DNA of 64,000 nt from Clostridium swellfunianum (GCF_023656515.1 NZ_JAMOFV010000006.1:2023243-2087242); one strand, 5' to 3'. Shown: positions 18,286 to 28,491, counted from the stretch's first letter. Made by a program: numbers and translations. Notes: a model not told the origin generated them from the letters alone.

Positions 18286-19155
18286 CTAAATTAATAATTT
18301 AGTGATCTTAAAACCAACGTCATCTCTAATTCCCAATCCAACAAAGGTTTTTCCATCTAAGTATACTCTATACAGCTTATTAAATTCAATATTTCTTATT
18401 AAATACTCATTATTTATTTTTACTCCATTTAAGAGTAGTTTCTCATGCTTTGAGGAAAATATTACTTTATCGTACTTACTTAAGCCCTCTTCTATAGGAA
18501 TAATAAACTCTGAGACATTATCCTTATCTAAATCATCCAACTTAACAGAATCCTCTATTTTAAAACTGCCGGTCTGAATTCTTTCAAGATCCCACATTGC
18601 ACCGCCAACTCCAAGCTTTTCGCCAATATCATAGCATAAACTCCTAATGTATGTGCCCTTTGAACATGTTACTATAAAATCAACTAACGGCAAGGAAATA
18701 TTTAAAATCTCTATAGAATATATTGTGATTTTTCTTTTTTCCCGTTCCACGTTAATACCTTGCCTTGCTAATTCATAAAGCCTCTTGCCATTAACTTTTA
18801 GGGCTGAATACATAGGCGGTTCCTGCTCTGATTCTCCAACAAAGGAGGTAATAGTATCAATTATATCTTCCTCAGAAAGCTTAACGTCAGTTTCATGGGT
18901 AATCTCACCTTCTCTGTCATAGGTATCTGTTATTACGCCAAGCCTCAGCTGTGCTTTATACACCTTTGTTTCGCTCATTATATAGTCAACTATCTTTGTA
19001 GCTTTTCCTATACATATAGGCAGAACCCCTGACGCAAGAGGGTCAAGGGTTCCGGTATGGCCTACTTTCTTTGTACCACATATTTTCATGACCTTTTTTA
19101 CAGCATCAAAGGAAGATATTCCAGAGGGTTTATATATGTTTAATATTCCATCCAT
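18286..19155 (-). CDS. truB: tRNA pseudouridine(55) synthase
   Basis: TruB makes pseudouridine-55 in the T loop of tRNAs. The N-terminal GILNIYKPSGISSFDAV and the catalytic aspartate in GHTGTLDPLASGVLPI are clear, as are the RLGVITDTYDREG and KGTYIRSLCYDIGEKL motifs. A C-terminal PUA-like region completes 289 residues. It overlaps the stop of nrnA by one base, so translation is coupled. Confidence 0.95.
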   Translation of the reverse strand: MDGILNIYKPSGISSFDAVKKVMKICGTKKVGHTGTLDPLASGVLPICIGKATKIVDYIMSETKVYKAQLRLGVITDTYDREGEITHETDVKLSEEDIIDTITSFVGESEQEPPMYSALKVNGKRLYELARQGINVEREKRKITIYSIEILNISLPLVDFIVTCSKGTYIRSLCYDIGEKLGVGGAMWDLERIQTGSFKIEDSVKLDDLDKDNVSEFIIPIEEGLSKYDKVIFSSKHEKLLLNGVKINNEYLIRNIEFNKLYRVYLDGKTFVGLGIRDDVGFKITKLLI

Positions 19156-20114
19156 TATATCAACTCTTTTTCTACAGCATTAATAATTAGCTTTTCAGCT
19201 TCATCCATGCTTTTATTTATCGACAAACCAGCTGCACGTATATGACCTCCGCCACCAAATTGCTCAGCTATCTTTCTCACATCAACTATAGACTTAGACC
19301 TAAGACTTATCTTAACGCCTTCCTCTACTTCCTTAATAAGCAGAGCCACTTCTACTGTGTCAACATCAACGCCTAGAGTTATTACATCCGAAGTATCCGA
19401 GGACTCAAGTCCAAGCTCCTCCAGCATAGCTTTTGAAAGCTTCATTACAGCAACGGAATCATTATGTAAGAGATACATATCCTCGATAACTTTACCGTGC
19501 AGTTTCATTCTTTTAAACTTTTTATTTTGAAACAACAGCCTATGAAGCTCACTAAAATCAAAGCCTGTTTTAATAAGCTCTCCAGCTATTTCATGTGTGG
19601 CAGTAGTGGTATTGGAATGCTTAAAGCCTCCTGTATCAGATACAATTGATGTGTAAAGGCATTGAGCAATGTCTTTGTCTATTTGCACTTCTAATAAATT
19701 TAACATCCTATATACTATTTCTCCAACTGCAGCTGAAGAAGTATCTACAAAGTTCAAATCAGCATAAAAGTCGTTGGACATATGGTGATCTATATTTATT
19801 AAAGTGTAGTGTTTACTGCTTTTGTTCAAGCTTGAGGATACTCTTTCAAAATTGCCGCAGTCTAGAACAATTATTAGATCGCTATCCCCTGAAGGCGAAT
19901 TATCAGCATTATTTACTTCTTCCATATAAGGAAGAAAACTGTAAACCTCAGGAGCTTTATCCTTAGCAGTTATATAAGCCTGCTTTCCAAGCTTTCGAAG
20001 CCCCTGCATTAAGGCTAAAGAGCTACCTAAGGAATCCCCGTCAGGAGAAGTATGAAAGGTAATTCCTATTTTCTTGCTCTGACTTATAAGATCAACAATT
20101 TCCTTAATTGTCAT
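19155..20114 (-). CDS. nrnA: DHH-family oligoribonuclease/pAp phosphatase NrnA
   Basis: NrnA degrades oligoribonucleotides and 3'-phosphoadenosine 5'-phosphate. The DHH domain shows HTSPDGDSLGSSLAL, VLDCGNFERV and the eponymous DHH in INIDHHMSND; the C-terminal DHHA1 domain has GGGGHIRAAG. Length is 319 residues. It overlaps rbfA, the usual position in Firmicutes infB operons. Related GdpP and RecJ proteins are much larger, so this assignment is secure at family level. Confidence 0.9.
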   Translation of the reverse strand: MTIKEIVDLISQSKKIGITFHTSPDGDSLGSSLALMQGLRKLGKQAYITAKDKAPEVYSFLPYMEEVNNADNSPSGDSDLIIVLDCGNFERVSSSLNKSSKHYTLINIDHHMSNDFYADLNFVDTSSAAVGEIVYRMLNLLEVQIDKDIAQCLYTSIVSDTGGFKHSNTTTATHEIAGELIKTGFDFSELHRLLFQNKKFKRMKLHGKVIEDMYLLHNDSVAVMKLSKAMLEELGLESSDTSDVITLGVDVDTVEVALLIKEVEEGVKISLRSKSIVDVRKIAEQFGGGGHIRAAGLSINKSMDEAEKLIINAVEKELI

Positions 20115-20466
20115 TGGACTTATGCTCCTTTATGCTTTCAATTAAAGCATTGATGTGCATACCATGTTCTATAGTATTATCGAGTTCAATGGTTATTTCT
20201 GGCGTAAATCTTAGGTTTACTCTATGCCCTACTTCTCTTCTTATAAATCCAGAAGAATTTTTAAGTGCGTTTAAAGAATTTTTCTTCTCCTCTTCATTAC
20301 CAAAAATACTTACAAAAACTTTTGCGTATCTTAAATCTTTTGTAACATCTACTCTTGTTACGCTAACCATTGCAGTTAAACGAGGATCACGTACTTCGTT
20401 GCGTATTATTTCACTGACTTCTTTTTTAATCTCTTCATTTATTCTGCCACTTCTGTATTTAGCCAT
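20104..20466 (-). CDS. rbfA: Ribosome-binding factor A
   Basis: RbfA is a KH-fold factor for late 30S maturation, acting near the 5' helix of 16S rRNA. The 120 residues show the family pattern RINEEIKKEVSEII, VRDPRL, VTRVDVTKDLRYAKVFVSI and LRFTPEITIELD. GGGGAGAG precedes the ATG. It is followed with overlap by nrnA. Confidence 0.94.
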   Translation of the reverse strand: MAKYRSGRINEEIKKEVSEIIRNEVRDPRLTAMVSVTRVDVTKDLRYAKVFVSIFGNEEEKKNSLNALKNSSGFIRREVGHRVNLRFTPEITIELDNTIEHGMHINALIESIKEHKSNDN

Positions 20467-20487
20467 ATAATACTCTCCCCTTAGGCG

Positions 20488-22578
20488 TTATAGTTGTTTT
20501 GCTTTTACCTCTTCCATGGTATAAGCTTCTAGAATATCGCCTTCTTTTATATCATTGAATTTTTCTACACTCAATCCACACTCATAACCAGCTGCTACTT
20601 CCTTAACATCATCTTTAAATCTCTTCAAGGATGCAAATGTAGATTCAAAAATAACAATACCATCACGTATTACTCTTACACTGCTGTTTCTTGTAAGCTT
20701 TCCATCTAATACATAACAACCAGCTATTGTCCCTACGTTTGATATCTTATAAGTTGCTCTAATCTCTGCTTTTCCTAAAACTACTTCTTTATATTCAGGT
20801 TCAAGCATACCAATCATAGCAGCCTTAATATCTTCTATAGCATCATAAATTATTCTATAAGTCTTAATATCCACCTTTTCTTTTTCGGCAATGTTAGCTG
20901 CATTTATATCTGGTCTTACATTAAAACCTATTATAATAGCATTTGAAGCAGTAGCAAGTATAACGTCTGTTTCTGTTATTGCACCAACAGCACCATGGAT
21001 TACTCTTATTTTTACATTGTCAGTTGACAACTTTTCCAATGACTGCTTAACTGCCTCAACAGAACCTTGAACGTCTGCCTTTACAATTACTCCAAGTTCC
21101 TTAACTTTACCTTCTTGAATCTGGCTGTATAGATCCTCTAAGGATACTTTATTTGTTGACTGCAAATGTTCTGCTCTTTGCTTTTCTTTTCTCTTTTCAG
21201 CCATATCCCTTGCGGTTTTTTCATCCTTAGTTGCATTGAACTTATCACCAGCAGCTGGAACTTCAGAAAGTCCTAAAATTTCTACTGGGATTGATGGTCC
21301 TGCTGACTTAATTTTCTTGCCTTTATCGTCGAACATTGCTCTTATTCTTCCGTAGGTTGTTCCAACAAGAATAGAATCTCCCACATGAAGTGTTCCATTT
21401 TGAACTAATAGTGTAGCTACTGGGCCTCTGCCTTTATCAAGCTTAGCTTCCACAACTGTGCCTTTAGCATTTCTATTAGGATTTCCTATAAGTTCCTGCA
21501 TCTCAGCAGTTAGAATTATCATTTCAAGAAGATTTTCAATTCCTTCTTTTGTATGAGCTGAAACAGGTACGATTACAGTATCTCCACCCCAATCTTCAGC
21601 AATCAAACCAAATTCCGTTAATTCCTGCTTTACTCTATCAGGATTAGCTCCTGCTCTATCTATCTTATTGATTGCAACTATCATCGGTACATTTGCTGCC
21701 TTACAGTGATTGATAGCTTCCTTAGTTTGAGGCATTACTCCGTCGTCAGCCGCAACAACCAAAACAACGATATCTGTAACTTGAGCACCACGCGCTCTCA
21801 TTGCCGTAAACGCTTCATGGCCAGGCGTATCTAAAAATGTTATTTTTTCATCATTAATCGTTACTGTATAAGCACCGATATGTTGTGTAATACCGCCTGC
21901 TTCTGTCTCTGTAACTTTTGCTTTTCTTATAGCATCCAGAAGTGAAGTTTTACCATGATCAACGTGTCCCATAACAGTAACAACAGGTGGCCTCTTTTCA
22001 CTATCTAAGTCGTCTTCTTCTACTTCTTCAATATCAACCTTAATTAATTCTTCTTCCTTCTTTGTAACGAGAACATTAAATTTTTCGGCTACTTTTTCTA
22101 CTGTTTTAAAGTCAATTTCCTGATTTATTGCCGCCATAACACCAACAAAAATCAACTGCTTAATAACTTCAGTAGCAGGTTTTTTAAGTTTTTCTGCTAA
22201 TTCTTTTACAGTTATTGTTTCGCCAATTTCTATTATAGTGCTGTCCTCAAAAGATTCTTCACTTATATCATCTGAATTATTTTCATCTTGAAAAGCATCT
22301 TTATTTTTCTTCTTATTCTTCTTAACTTTAACTTTTTCTTCTGCTAATTCTTCATATTTTTCTATTACATCCACCTCAGATTCTTTTTCATTTAAGGAAC
22401 TTTCTTCCTTTTTGTTATTTTCTTGAACTAGTTCCTTAATTAATTCAGCATCTTCCTCTTCAATAACACTCATATGATTCTTAACTTCAATGCTAAACTC
22501 TTCAAGTAACATATTAATCAAATCTTTACTTGATATATTTAATTCCTTTGCCAATTCATAAACTCTTACTTTTGACAT
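20488..22578 (-). CDS. infB: Translation initiation factor IF-2
   Basis: IF-2 is the GTPase that places initiator tRNA in the P site. An N-terminal IF2_N domain ([17 protein letters not shown]), a charged K/E-rich linker and a second IF2_N precede the G domain with [20 protein letters not shown] and NKID, followed by the beta-barrel and C-terminal domains. The frame opens at 22614, but GGGGGTG lies 5 bases before ATG of MSKVRVY, which gives 696 residues. It sits in the rimP-nusA-rnpM-ylxQ-infB operon. Confidence 0.97.
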   Translation of the reverse strand: MSKVRVYELAKELNISSKDLINMLLEEFSIEVKNHMSVIEEEDAELIKELVQENNKKEESSLNEKESEVDVIEKYEELAEEKVKVKKNKKKNKDAFQDENNSDDISEESFEDSTIIEIGETITVKELAEKLKKPATEVIKQLIFVGVMAAINQEIDFKTVEKVAEKFNVLVTKKEEELIKVDIEEVEEDDLDSEKRPPVVTVMGHVDHGKTSLLDAIRKAKVTETEAGGITQHIGAYTVTINDEKITFLDTPGHEAFTAMRARGAQVTDIVVLVVAADDGVMPQTKEAINHCKAANVPMIVAINKIDRAGANPDRVKQELTEFGLIAEDWGGDTVIVPVSAHTKEGIENLLEMIILTAEMQELIGNPNRNAKGTVVEAKLDKGRGPVATLLVQNGTLHVGDSILVGTTYGRIRAMFDDKGKKIKSAGPSIPVEILGLSEVPAAGDKFNATKDEKTARDMAEKRKEKQRAEHLQSTNKVSLEDLYSQIQEGKVKELGVIVKADVQGSVEAVKQSLEKLSTDNVKIRVIHGAVGAITETDVILATASNAIIIGFNVRPDINAANIAEKEKVDIKTYRIIYDAIEDIKAAMIGMLEPEYKEVVLGKAEIRATYKISNVGTIAGCYVLDGKLTRNSSVRVIRDGIVIFESTFASLKRFKDDVKEVAAGYECGLSVEKFNDIKEGDILEAYTMEEVKAKQL

Positions 22579-22582
22579 ATAT

Positions 22583-22909
22583 TCACCCCCGGGTATTAGT
22601 ATTATATTGTTCATTCAAAATTGATAACAGCTTATCACTCATTTTTCTATCTACAACCCCTAATACATTTATTTCTTCTCTTCCTATGGGAGCTCCTAGT
22701 TCCTCCTTAGTAAAGACTTCTATATAAGGAATTTTGTAAATAGTACAGTACTTGCTGAATTTTTCCTTTGTATTTAAAGAGCAGTCCTTAGATAGTATTA
22801 ATAAGGTTAATTTACTTTTCTTTATTAATTCTTCACACTTATTATATCCTTCAATCAAATTTCCGGATTTTTTAGCTAAACCTAAAAACTGAAGAAACTT
22901 ATTCTGCAA
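22583..22909 (-). CDS. ylxQ: L7Ae-family RNA-binding protein YlxQ
   Basis: This is a 108-residue ribosomal L7Ae/L30e-fold protein, the family that binds kink-turn RNA. The N terminus [25 protein letters not shown] is family-typical, as is the middle [11 protein letters not shown]. It starts with TTG inside the end of rnpM (11-base overlap) and ends just before infB, its standard Firmicute position. Its exact RNA target is not established from sequence. Confidence 0.88.
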   Translation of the reverse strand: MQNKFLQFLGLAKKSGNLIEGYNKCEELIKKSKLTLLILSKDCSLNTKEKFSKYCTIYKIPYIEVFTKEELGAPIGREEINVLGVVDRKMSDKLLSILNEQYNTNTRG

Positions 22910-23168
22910 TATTAATCTCTTCTTTCAATTTATTATATAGTTCATCGCTAATCTTAGCTTCGAGATTTTTTTCAAGACGTTTTGTCTTAAATGCCTTAGT
23001 AAGGCATTCTTCATTTTTGCAAATATAGGCACCTCTGCCTGGCTTTTTTCCAACTAGATCTATAGTTATTTCGCCTTCCTTGCTGCGGACTATTCTTATT
23101 AATTCTTTTTTAGGTTTCATTTCCATGCAGCCAGTGCACATTCTTTGAGGAAGTTTTTTAACTTTCAC
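22899..23168 (-). CDS. rnpM: RNase P modulator RnpM (YlxR)
   Basis: YlxR-family proteins bind RNA, and the Bacillus member has been described as a modulator of RNase P. The 89 residues carry the family signature RMCTGCMEMKPKKELIRIVR, KKPGRGAYIC and C-x(n)-C pairs that could support a loop. It starts with GTG after AGGTG and lies between nusA and ylxQ. Confidence 0.88.
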   Translation of the reverse strand: MKVKKLPQRMCTGCMEMKPKKELIRIVRSKEGEITIDLVGKKPGRGAYICKNEECLTKAFKTKRLEKNLEAKISDELYNKLKEEINIAE

Positions 23169-23176
23169 AAAATCAC

Positions 23177-24238
23177 CTACTCTTCATGTACAATTAAACT
23201 ATCAGCTTGAGATTTGCTCTTTATATCTATTTTCCAGCCTGTAAGCTTAGCAGCCAATCTAACGTTCTGACCTTCTTTTCCAATAGCTAGTGATAGTTGA
23301 TTATCATCAACTACTACTCTTGCAGACTTGTTATCTTCATCTAAAGTTACATCCAACACTTTAGATGGACTTAGTGCATTGGATATATATTCTTCTGGAA
23401 GCTTACTCCACTTTATTATATCAATTTTCTCATTTTTAAGCTCGCCTACAATATTTTGCACTCTAGAACCCTTAGGTCCTACGCAAGCTCCCATTGCATC
23501 TACAGTTTCATCAGTTGAATAAACAGCTATTTTAGTCCTTGAGCCAGCTTCTCTTGCTATACTTTTAACTTCAACAATCCCATTAAATATTTCAGGAACC
23601 TCTAACTCAAAAAGCCTTTTAACCAGTCCAGGGTGTGTTCTGGATACAACTACTTGAGCGCCTTTAGTAGTGTTTTTAACTTCTACTATGTAAAGTTTAA
23701 GCCTGTCATTGAAATTGTATTCTTCACCAGCCATCTGCTCATTAGGTCCTAAAACAGCTTCTATTTTCCCAAGGTCTACAAATACATTTCCTTTATCCTT
23801 CCTTATTACAATTCCAGTAATTATATCATATTCCTTTGTAATAAATTCATTGTATATTATGCTTCTTTCTGCCTCTTTGATTCTTTGAATTACTACTTGC
23901 TTAGCAGCTTGAGCAGCTACTCTTCCAAATTTTTTAGGAGTAACTTCAATATCTACTATATCATCAATCTGATACTTAGGATTATACTCTTTAGCTTCTT
24001 CTATAGAAATTTCCTCTACATCATTCACCGGAACCTCAGCTACTCTTTTTTGAGAATAAACATGGATTTCTCCATTTTCTCTATTCATTGTAACCTTAAC
24101 ATTTTGAGTGTTTCCAGTAGTATAGTTCTTTTTATAGGCAGCTACTAAAGCATCTTCTATAGTTGTAAAAAGCATCTCTTCGCTTATACCTTTTTCTTTA
24201 ACAATTTCTTTTAGTGCTTCTATAAATTCTTCATTCAT
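23177..24238 (-). CDS. nusA: Transcription termination/antitermination protein NusA
   Basis: NusA binds RNA polymerase and modulates pausing and intrinsic termination. It has an N-terminal polymerase-binding domain (EALKEIVKEKGISEEMLF), an S1 domain (GIVIRKDKGNVFVDLGKIEAVL) and two KH domains (VDAMGACVGPKGSRVQNIV and LAIGKEGQNVRLAAKLTGW). The 353-residue length lacks the acidic repeats of the Escherichia coli protein, as usual in Firmicutes. The operon leader carries tandem terminators that could mediate NusA feedback. Confidence 0.96.
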   Translation of the reverse strand: MNEEFIEALKEIVKEKGISEEMLFTTIEDALVAAYKKNYTTGNTQNVKVTMNRENGEIHVYSQKRVAEVPVNDVEEISIEEAKEYNPKYQIDDIVDIEVTPKKFGRVAAQAAKQVVIQRIKEAERSIIYNEFITKEYDIITGIVIRKDKGNVFVDLGKIEAVLGPNEQMAGEEYNFNDRLKLYIVEVKNTTKGAQVVVSRTHPGLVKRLFELEVPEIFNGIVEVKSIAREAGSRTKIAVYSTDETVDAMGACVGPKGSRVQNIVGELKNEKIDIIKWSKLPEEYISNALSPSKVLDVTLDEDNKSARVVVDDNQLSLAIGKEGQNVRLAAKLTGWKIDIKSKSQADSLIVHEE

Positions 24239-24252
24239 TTTTTATAACCTCC

Positions 24253-24714
24253 TTACATTTCCCCATTTAGACGAATAATTTTAATTTTATCTCTAGGAAT
24301 AATAAAATCTTGCTCATTAATCTTTAATGTTATTTCTTCTGAGCTATAATCAGATAAAATTCCTTCGTATTGTTTTTTTCCTTCAAATAATTTATCAAGT
24401 TTTACTAGCACTTGACTGTCAGTGTATTTGCTAAGGTGTTTATCAGTATATAGAGCTCTATCAATCCCTGGTGATGATACCTCTAAATAGTATGCTTCTG
24501 ATATTGGATCTTCAGTATCTAACATATCACTTATCGGTCTGCTTACACTTTCACAGTCATCCAGATTAATACCTTTCGGACTATCTATATATACTCTTAA
24601 GTAATTTTCTCCAAATTCCTTTACATATTCCAGATGATAAAATTCAAAACCCTTTTCAGTAACAATCGGTTCTACTAATTTAAACAGTTTTTCAATCGCA
24701 AAATTATCAATCAT
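24253..24714 (-). CDS. rimP: Ribosome maturation factor RimP
   Basis: RimP assists 30S assembly. The 153-residue protein shows GFEFYHLEYVKE, LRVYIDSPKGINLDDCESVSRPIS, LEVSSPGIDRALYT and an SH3-like C-terminal half ending in IKIIRLNGE. AAGGAGGG precedes the ATG. It heads the nusA operon. No polC lies between it and ispG, the place polC often occupies in other Firmicutes. Confidence 0.94.
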   Translation of the reverse strand: MIDNFAIEKLFKLVEPIVTEKGFEFYHLEYVKEFGENYLRVYIDSPKGINLDDCESVSRPISDMLDTEDPISEAYYLEVSSPGIDRALYTDKHLSKYTDSQVLVKLDKLFEGKKQYEGILSDYSSEEITLKINEQDFIIPRDKIKIIRLNGEM

Positions 24715-24830
24715 ATAAATCCCTCCTTATGTATATAGTTTTACATTATTTTATAAAGTATATTACTACCTATGAACTAACTATTTGCAAAATCCCATTT
24801 TACTTATTGCAACCAAAATTTTTAGCTATA

Positions 24831-24852
24831 ATAAAACGCAACATACGTTGCG
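24831..24852 (-). terminator. Second leader terminator upstream of rimP
   Basis: On the minus strand CGCAAC-GTAT-GTTGCG is followed by TTTTATT. It lies within the untranslated leader, so it acts as an attenuator and not an end-of-gene terminator. Confidence 0.65.
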
Positions 24853-24863
24853 CTACAAAAATA

Positions 24864-24889
24864 GAAAAAGCGGGTTTTTTCAACCCACT
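24864..24889 (-). terminator. First leader terminator upstream of rimP
   Basis: On the minus strand AGTGGGTT and AACCCGCT (one wobble) form an 8-pair stem followed by a U-rich TTTTTCTATTTTT tract. It precedes the second terminator by about 12 bases. Confidence 0.7.
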
Positions 24890-24927
24890 CTCCTCGCAAA
24901 AATTTATCAGTAAAATTAACTACCAAT

Positions 24928-24956
24928 ATTGTAGCACAAGTAAAATTTTTTTTCAA
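24928..24956 (-). promoter_or_regulatory. Promoter of the rimP-nusA-infB operon
   Basis: On the minus strand TTGAAA (24951-24956), a 17-base spacer ending in an extended TG and TACAAT (24928-24933) point at the leader with two terminators, about 210 bases before rimP. Confidence 0.72.
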
Positions 24957-25000
24957 GAAAAATTTACTTTTATAGTAAAAACAAAGTCAATTTGATAAAA

Positions 25001-26050
25001 TTATAGATTTTCTATTTCCTTGATAAGTTCTCCTACTAAATCTTGCTCCTTAACTTTCTTGATAATTTTTCCTTTTTTAAATATTAACCCTTCTCCATTT
25101 CCTCCAGCTATGCCTATATCAGCTTCTCTAGCTTCTCCAGGTCCATTTACAGCACAGCCCATCACTGCAATCTTAATTTTTTTATTTAAGGTTCCTAATC
25201 TATCCTCTACTTCTTTCGCTATACTTATTAAATCTATTTGTGTTCTGCCACAGGTAGGACAGGATACGAACTCTACGCCTTCCTGCAAATAACCAACTGA
25301 TTTAAGTATTTCTTTACCTACTTTTACTTCTTCAACTGGATCACCAGTAAGAGACACTCTAATTGTATCTCCTATACCTTCGCATAAAAGGGCACCTATG
25401 CCAACGCTTGACTTTATTGTTCCTCTCCAAATGGTTCCAGACTCCGTAACTCCAATGTGCAAAGGATAGTCTACCTTTTGTGATATTAATCTATAGCTAT
25501 CAATCATTTGCAGTACATTTGAAGACTTTATAGAAATTACTATATCATTAAAGTTTAGATTTTCCAAAATATCTACATGTCTAAGAGCACTTTCTACAAG
25601 AGCTTCAGGGCACACTCTTCCATACCGCTCTAATAGCTCCTTTTCAAGCGAACCTGAGTTTACACCTATCCTGATTGGTATACCTTTTTCTTTAGCAGCC
25701 TCCGCAACCATTCTTACTCGTTCAGGACTTCCTATATTACCAGGATTAATTCTTAGTGCTGATACTCCATTTTTTATTGAAGCTAAGGCTAAGTTATAAT
25801 CAAAGTGTATATCTGCAACCAAAGGAATATGTATCTGCTTTGTTATTTCCCTAAGTGCTTCACTTGCTTCCATGTCAGGTACAGCACACCTGATTATATC
25901 ACAGCCAGCCTCTTCCAGTCCTAGTATCTGTTCTATAGTGGCAACTGCATTTCTTGTATCTGTATTAGTCATGGATTGAACTGTTATTGGAGAATCTCCA
26001 CCTATATATATTTTTCCTACTTTAATTTTTCTTGTGTTAATTCTTTCCAT
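25001..26050 (-). CDS. ispG: 4-hydroxy-3-methylbut-2-en-1-yl diphosphate synthase
   Basis: IspG reduces MEcPP to HMBPP in the non-mevalonate isoprenoid pathway with a [4Fe-4S] cluster. The TIM-barrel half starts KIGG-type KIYIGGDSPITVQSMTNTDT, and the C-terminal cluster domain has CPTCGRTQ plus the third cysteine in AVMGCAVNGPGEA. Length is 349 residues, the compact bacterial form. It follows dxr and rseP, so two isoprenoid steps are co-located. Confidence 0.96.
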   Translation of the reverse strand: MERINTRKIKVGKIYIGGDSPITVQSMTNTDTRNAVATIEQILGLEEAGCDIIRCAVPDMEASEALREITKQIHIPLVADIHFDYNLALASIKNGVSALRINPGNIGSPERVRMVAEAAKEKGIPIRIGVNSGSLEKELLERYGRVCPEALVESALRHVDILENLNFNDIVISIKSSNVLQMIDSYRLISQKVDYPLHIGVTESGTIWRGTIKSSVGIGALLCEGIGDTIRVSLTGDPVEEVKVGKEILKSVGYLQEGVEFVSCPTCGRTQIDLISIAKEVEDRLGTLNKKIKIAVMGCAVNGPGEAREADIGIAGGNGEGLIFKKGKIIKKVKEQDLVGELIKEIENL

Positions 26051-26069
26051 ATCATTCTCCTACAATTAC

Positions 26070-27089
26070 TTATAGTTTTATTGGGTATAATATATCCTTA
26101 ATGACAACAACTACCATCAATGCCATAAGAATAGCAAAGCCAATGTAATTTAATACGCCTACCTTATTGTCATCTAGCTTTTTACGTGTAATTATCTCAA
26201 ATAGAAGCAAGAAAATCCAACCTCCATCAAGTGCTGGAAATGGTATTATATTAAATATAGCTAGTTGAACGCTCAGGTAAGCTGCAAATGCCATAAGCGG
26301 AATTATACCTTGTTCAGCAGCTTTAGTAGAAACCTTAATAATTGTTATAGGTCCACCAATATCTCCAGCAGATGCCTTTCCTGTGAACAACGTCTTTAAA
26401 ACGCTAAAAGTTTGGCCTATAATGGTTTTAGTTTGTGTGAATCCATAGGATACAGACTGACCAAAGCTCGGCTTTTCCAAAAGAACTGGTCTTATTCCCA
26501 CAATATATCTGTTTTCCACCGTATCTTTAACAGGTGTAACATCTATTGACTTTGTTTCCCCGTTTCTTAACAATTTAATATTCATAGTACTGCCATTAGC
26601 CAGGTACACTTCAGTAAAAAAGTCATCCCAGGTTTTAATTTTTTTATTGTTTACCATAATAATTTTATCGCCATTTTGTATGCCAGCAGAATATGCAGGC
26701 TTATCCTTATCTACTGTATCAACAACAGGTAGTGCAAATCCTCTTATGGATCCAATAAAAGCAAACATAAGTATGGCAAGTATAAAGTTCATTAATGGTC
26801 CCGCTGCTATTATACTCAGTTTTTGCACAGGTGATTTGCTTGAAAAAGCTCTAGCATCAGATACCTTTTCTTCTTCCCCTAACATTCTAACATAACCACC
26901 TATTGGAAGAGCTTTTATCAAATATTCAGTTTCCTTACCTTTAATACCAAATAGCTTCGGACCCATTCCTAATGAAAATTCTTCAACCTTAACCCCATTT
27001 AATTTTGCTAACGTAAAATGTCCTAGTTCATGAACGATTACCAGTACGCTAAAGGCAAGTATTGCACCTAATATGTAAATTAAATTCAT
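26070..27089 (-). CDS. rseP: Site-2 metalloprotease RseP
   Basis: This is an intramembrane zinc protease that cleaves membrane-bound anti-sigma factors or signal-peptide remnants. The zinc motif HELGH is near residue 20, a single PDZ domain occupies the middle (KPAYSAGIQNGDKIIMVN), and the conserved FPALDGG is near the C terminus with flanking membrane helices. The start is the ATG after AGGAGG; an immediately preceding in-frame TTG was rejected. It lies between dxr and ispG as in other clostridia. Confidence 0.93.
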   Translation of the reverse strand: MNLIYILGAILAFSVLVIVHELGHFTLAKLNGVKVEEFSLGMGPKLFGIKGKETEYLIKALPIGGYVRMLGEEEKVSDARAFSSKSPVQKLSIIAAGPLMNFILAILMFAFIGSIRGFALPVVDTVDKDKPAYSAGIQNGDKIIMVNNKKIKTWDDFFTEVYLANGSTMNIKLLRNGETKSIDVTPVKDTVENRYIVGIRPVLLEKPSFGQSVSYGFTQTKTIIGQTFSVLKTLFTGKASAGDIGGPITIIKVSTKAAEQGIIPLMAFAAYLSVQLAIFNIIPFPALDGGWIFLLLFEIITRKKLDDNKVGVLNYIGFAILMALMVVVVIKDILYPIKL

Positions 27090-27101
27090 CAATATTCCTC
27101 C

Positions 27102-28259
27102 TTACTCCCCATATGTTTTAAGCACATATTTTCTTACATCACTGTCAGTCTGCAATATATCCTCCACAGTTAATTTGCTTGAATAAGAAAACTTATTCAT
27201 ACATTCCTCGATTATATCCGCTATTTTGAGAAAGCTTATCTTCTTTTCTAGAAATAGTTCTACGGCTATTTCATTCGATCCATTTAAAATAGCAGGCATT
27301 GTTCCACCTGTGTTTCCAGCTTCATAAGCAAGCTTTAAGCACTTAAACGTTTCTAAGTCAGGTTTGTCAAAGGATAAACTTCCCAAATTATAAAAATCTA
27401 ATGTATCCACCACTCTTTTTTGTCTTCTAGGATAGTTAATTGCGTATTGAATTGGAAGCTTCATATCAGTAGTTCCTAGTTGAGCCATTACGCTTCCATC
27501 CACATATTGAACCATGGAATGAATGATACTTTGAGGATGTACCACTACATCGATATTTTTATAATCTATTCCGAAAAGCCAGTGAGCTTCAATAACTTCA
27601 AGCCCTTTATTCATTAGTGTAGCTGAATCTATACTTATTTTTTTCCCCATGCTCCATTTCGGATGTTTTAGAGCGTCATCACATGTAACACTTACTAAGT
27701 CTTTCGTTGTTTTTCCTCTAAAGGGTCCCCCTGATGCAGTTAATATTATTTTATCAACTTCTTCTCTATTATTTCCTTGAAGACATTGAAACACCGCACC
27801 ATGTTCTGAGTCTACAGGCAAAATCATTACATCATTTTTTTTCGCCTCAGCCATAACAATTTCTCCACCTACTACTAAGGTTTCCTTGTTAGCTAAAGCA
27901 ATATGTTTTCCTGCTTTTATGGCATTTAATGTAGGGACAAGGCCTATCATTCCTACAATTGAAGTAACTACAATGTCAACATTAGGAATAGTAGCAATTT
28001 TATTTAACCCTTCCATTCCATAAAAAACGTGGATACTTTTATTAGCTTCATGACAGTAATTTTTAACACTTTCATAGGTAGATTCATCCATCACCGCTAC
28101 GTATTTTGGCGCAAACTCATTGATTATTTGTATTGTTGAATCATAATTTTTATTTACTGATATACCTTCTAGAGAAAATTTTTCTCTTTCCTGCCTTATG
28201 ACATCTAGAGTTTGAGTACCAATAGAACCTGTTGCCCCTAGTATACTTATGTATTTCAA
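27102..28259 (-). CDS. dxr: 1-deoxy-D-xylulose 5-phosphate reductoisomerase
   Basis: DXR makes MEP with NADPH, the first committed step of the MEP pathway. It has the nucleotide-binding ILGATGSIGTQTLDVI, the catalytic region LPVDSEHGAVFQCLQG, TASGGPFRG and PKWSMGKKISIDSATLMNKGLEVIEAHWLF split over its active-site loop. Length is 385 residues. The start codon is TTG after AGGAGG. Confidence 0.96.
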   Translation of the reverse strand: MKYISILGATGSIGTQTLDVIRQEREKFSLEGISVNKNYDSTIQIINEFAPKYVAVMDESTYESVKNYCHEANKSIHVFYGMEGLNKIATIPNVDIVVTSIVGMIGLVPTLNAIKAGKHIALANKETLVVGGEIVMAEAKKNDVMILPVDSEHGAVFQCLQGNNREEVDKIILTASGGPFRGKTTKDLVSVTCDDALKHPKWSMGKKISIDSATLMNKGLEVIEAHWLFGIDYKNIDVVVHPQSIIHSMVQYVDGSVMAQLGTTDMKLPIQYAINYPRRQKRVVDTLDFYNLGSLSFDKPDLETFKCLKLAYEAGNTGGTMPAILNGSNEIAVELFLEKKISFLKIADIIEECMNKFSYSSKLTVEDILQTDSDVRKYVLKTYGE

Positions 28260-28382
28260 CTTTTGTTCCTCCTAAAATAACTTAGTGATATAATAAAGTT
28301 TATTTTACTTTAAACAATCCTATTATACCAAATATTAATTCTACTATACATATATTAATTTAACATGATTGATAGAATAAAT

Positions 28383-28439
28383 AAGGCAGTTTATTACCAT
28401 TTTTTATTTATACAAATAATTAGGTAGTATAAACTGCTC
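28383..28439. repeat. Imperfect long inverted repeat between cdsA and dxr
   Basis: GGCAGTTTATTACC and GGTAGTATAAACTGC flank an AT-rich 25-base interior in the 232-base gap between cdsA and dxr. It may be a weak terminator or mRNA stability element; the flanking T-run is poor. Confidence 0.35.
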
Positions 28440-28491
28440 ATTTAATTTAAATACTATATTTAATTTAAGCCTCTACCATCAGTTTGTACAA

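Noticed and set aside
24715-25000. polC between ispG and rimP
   Set aside because: The interval is only 286 bases and contains a promoter and leader; polC must be elsewhere.
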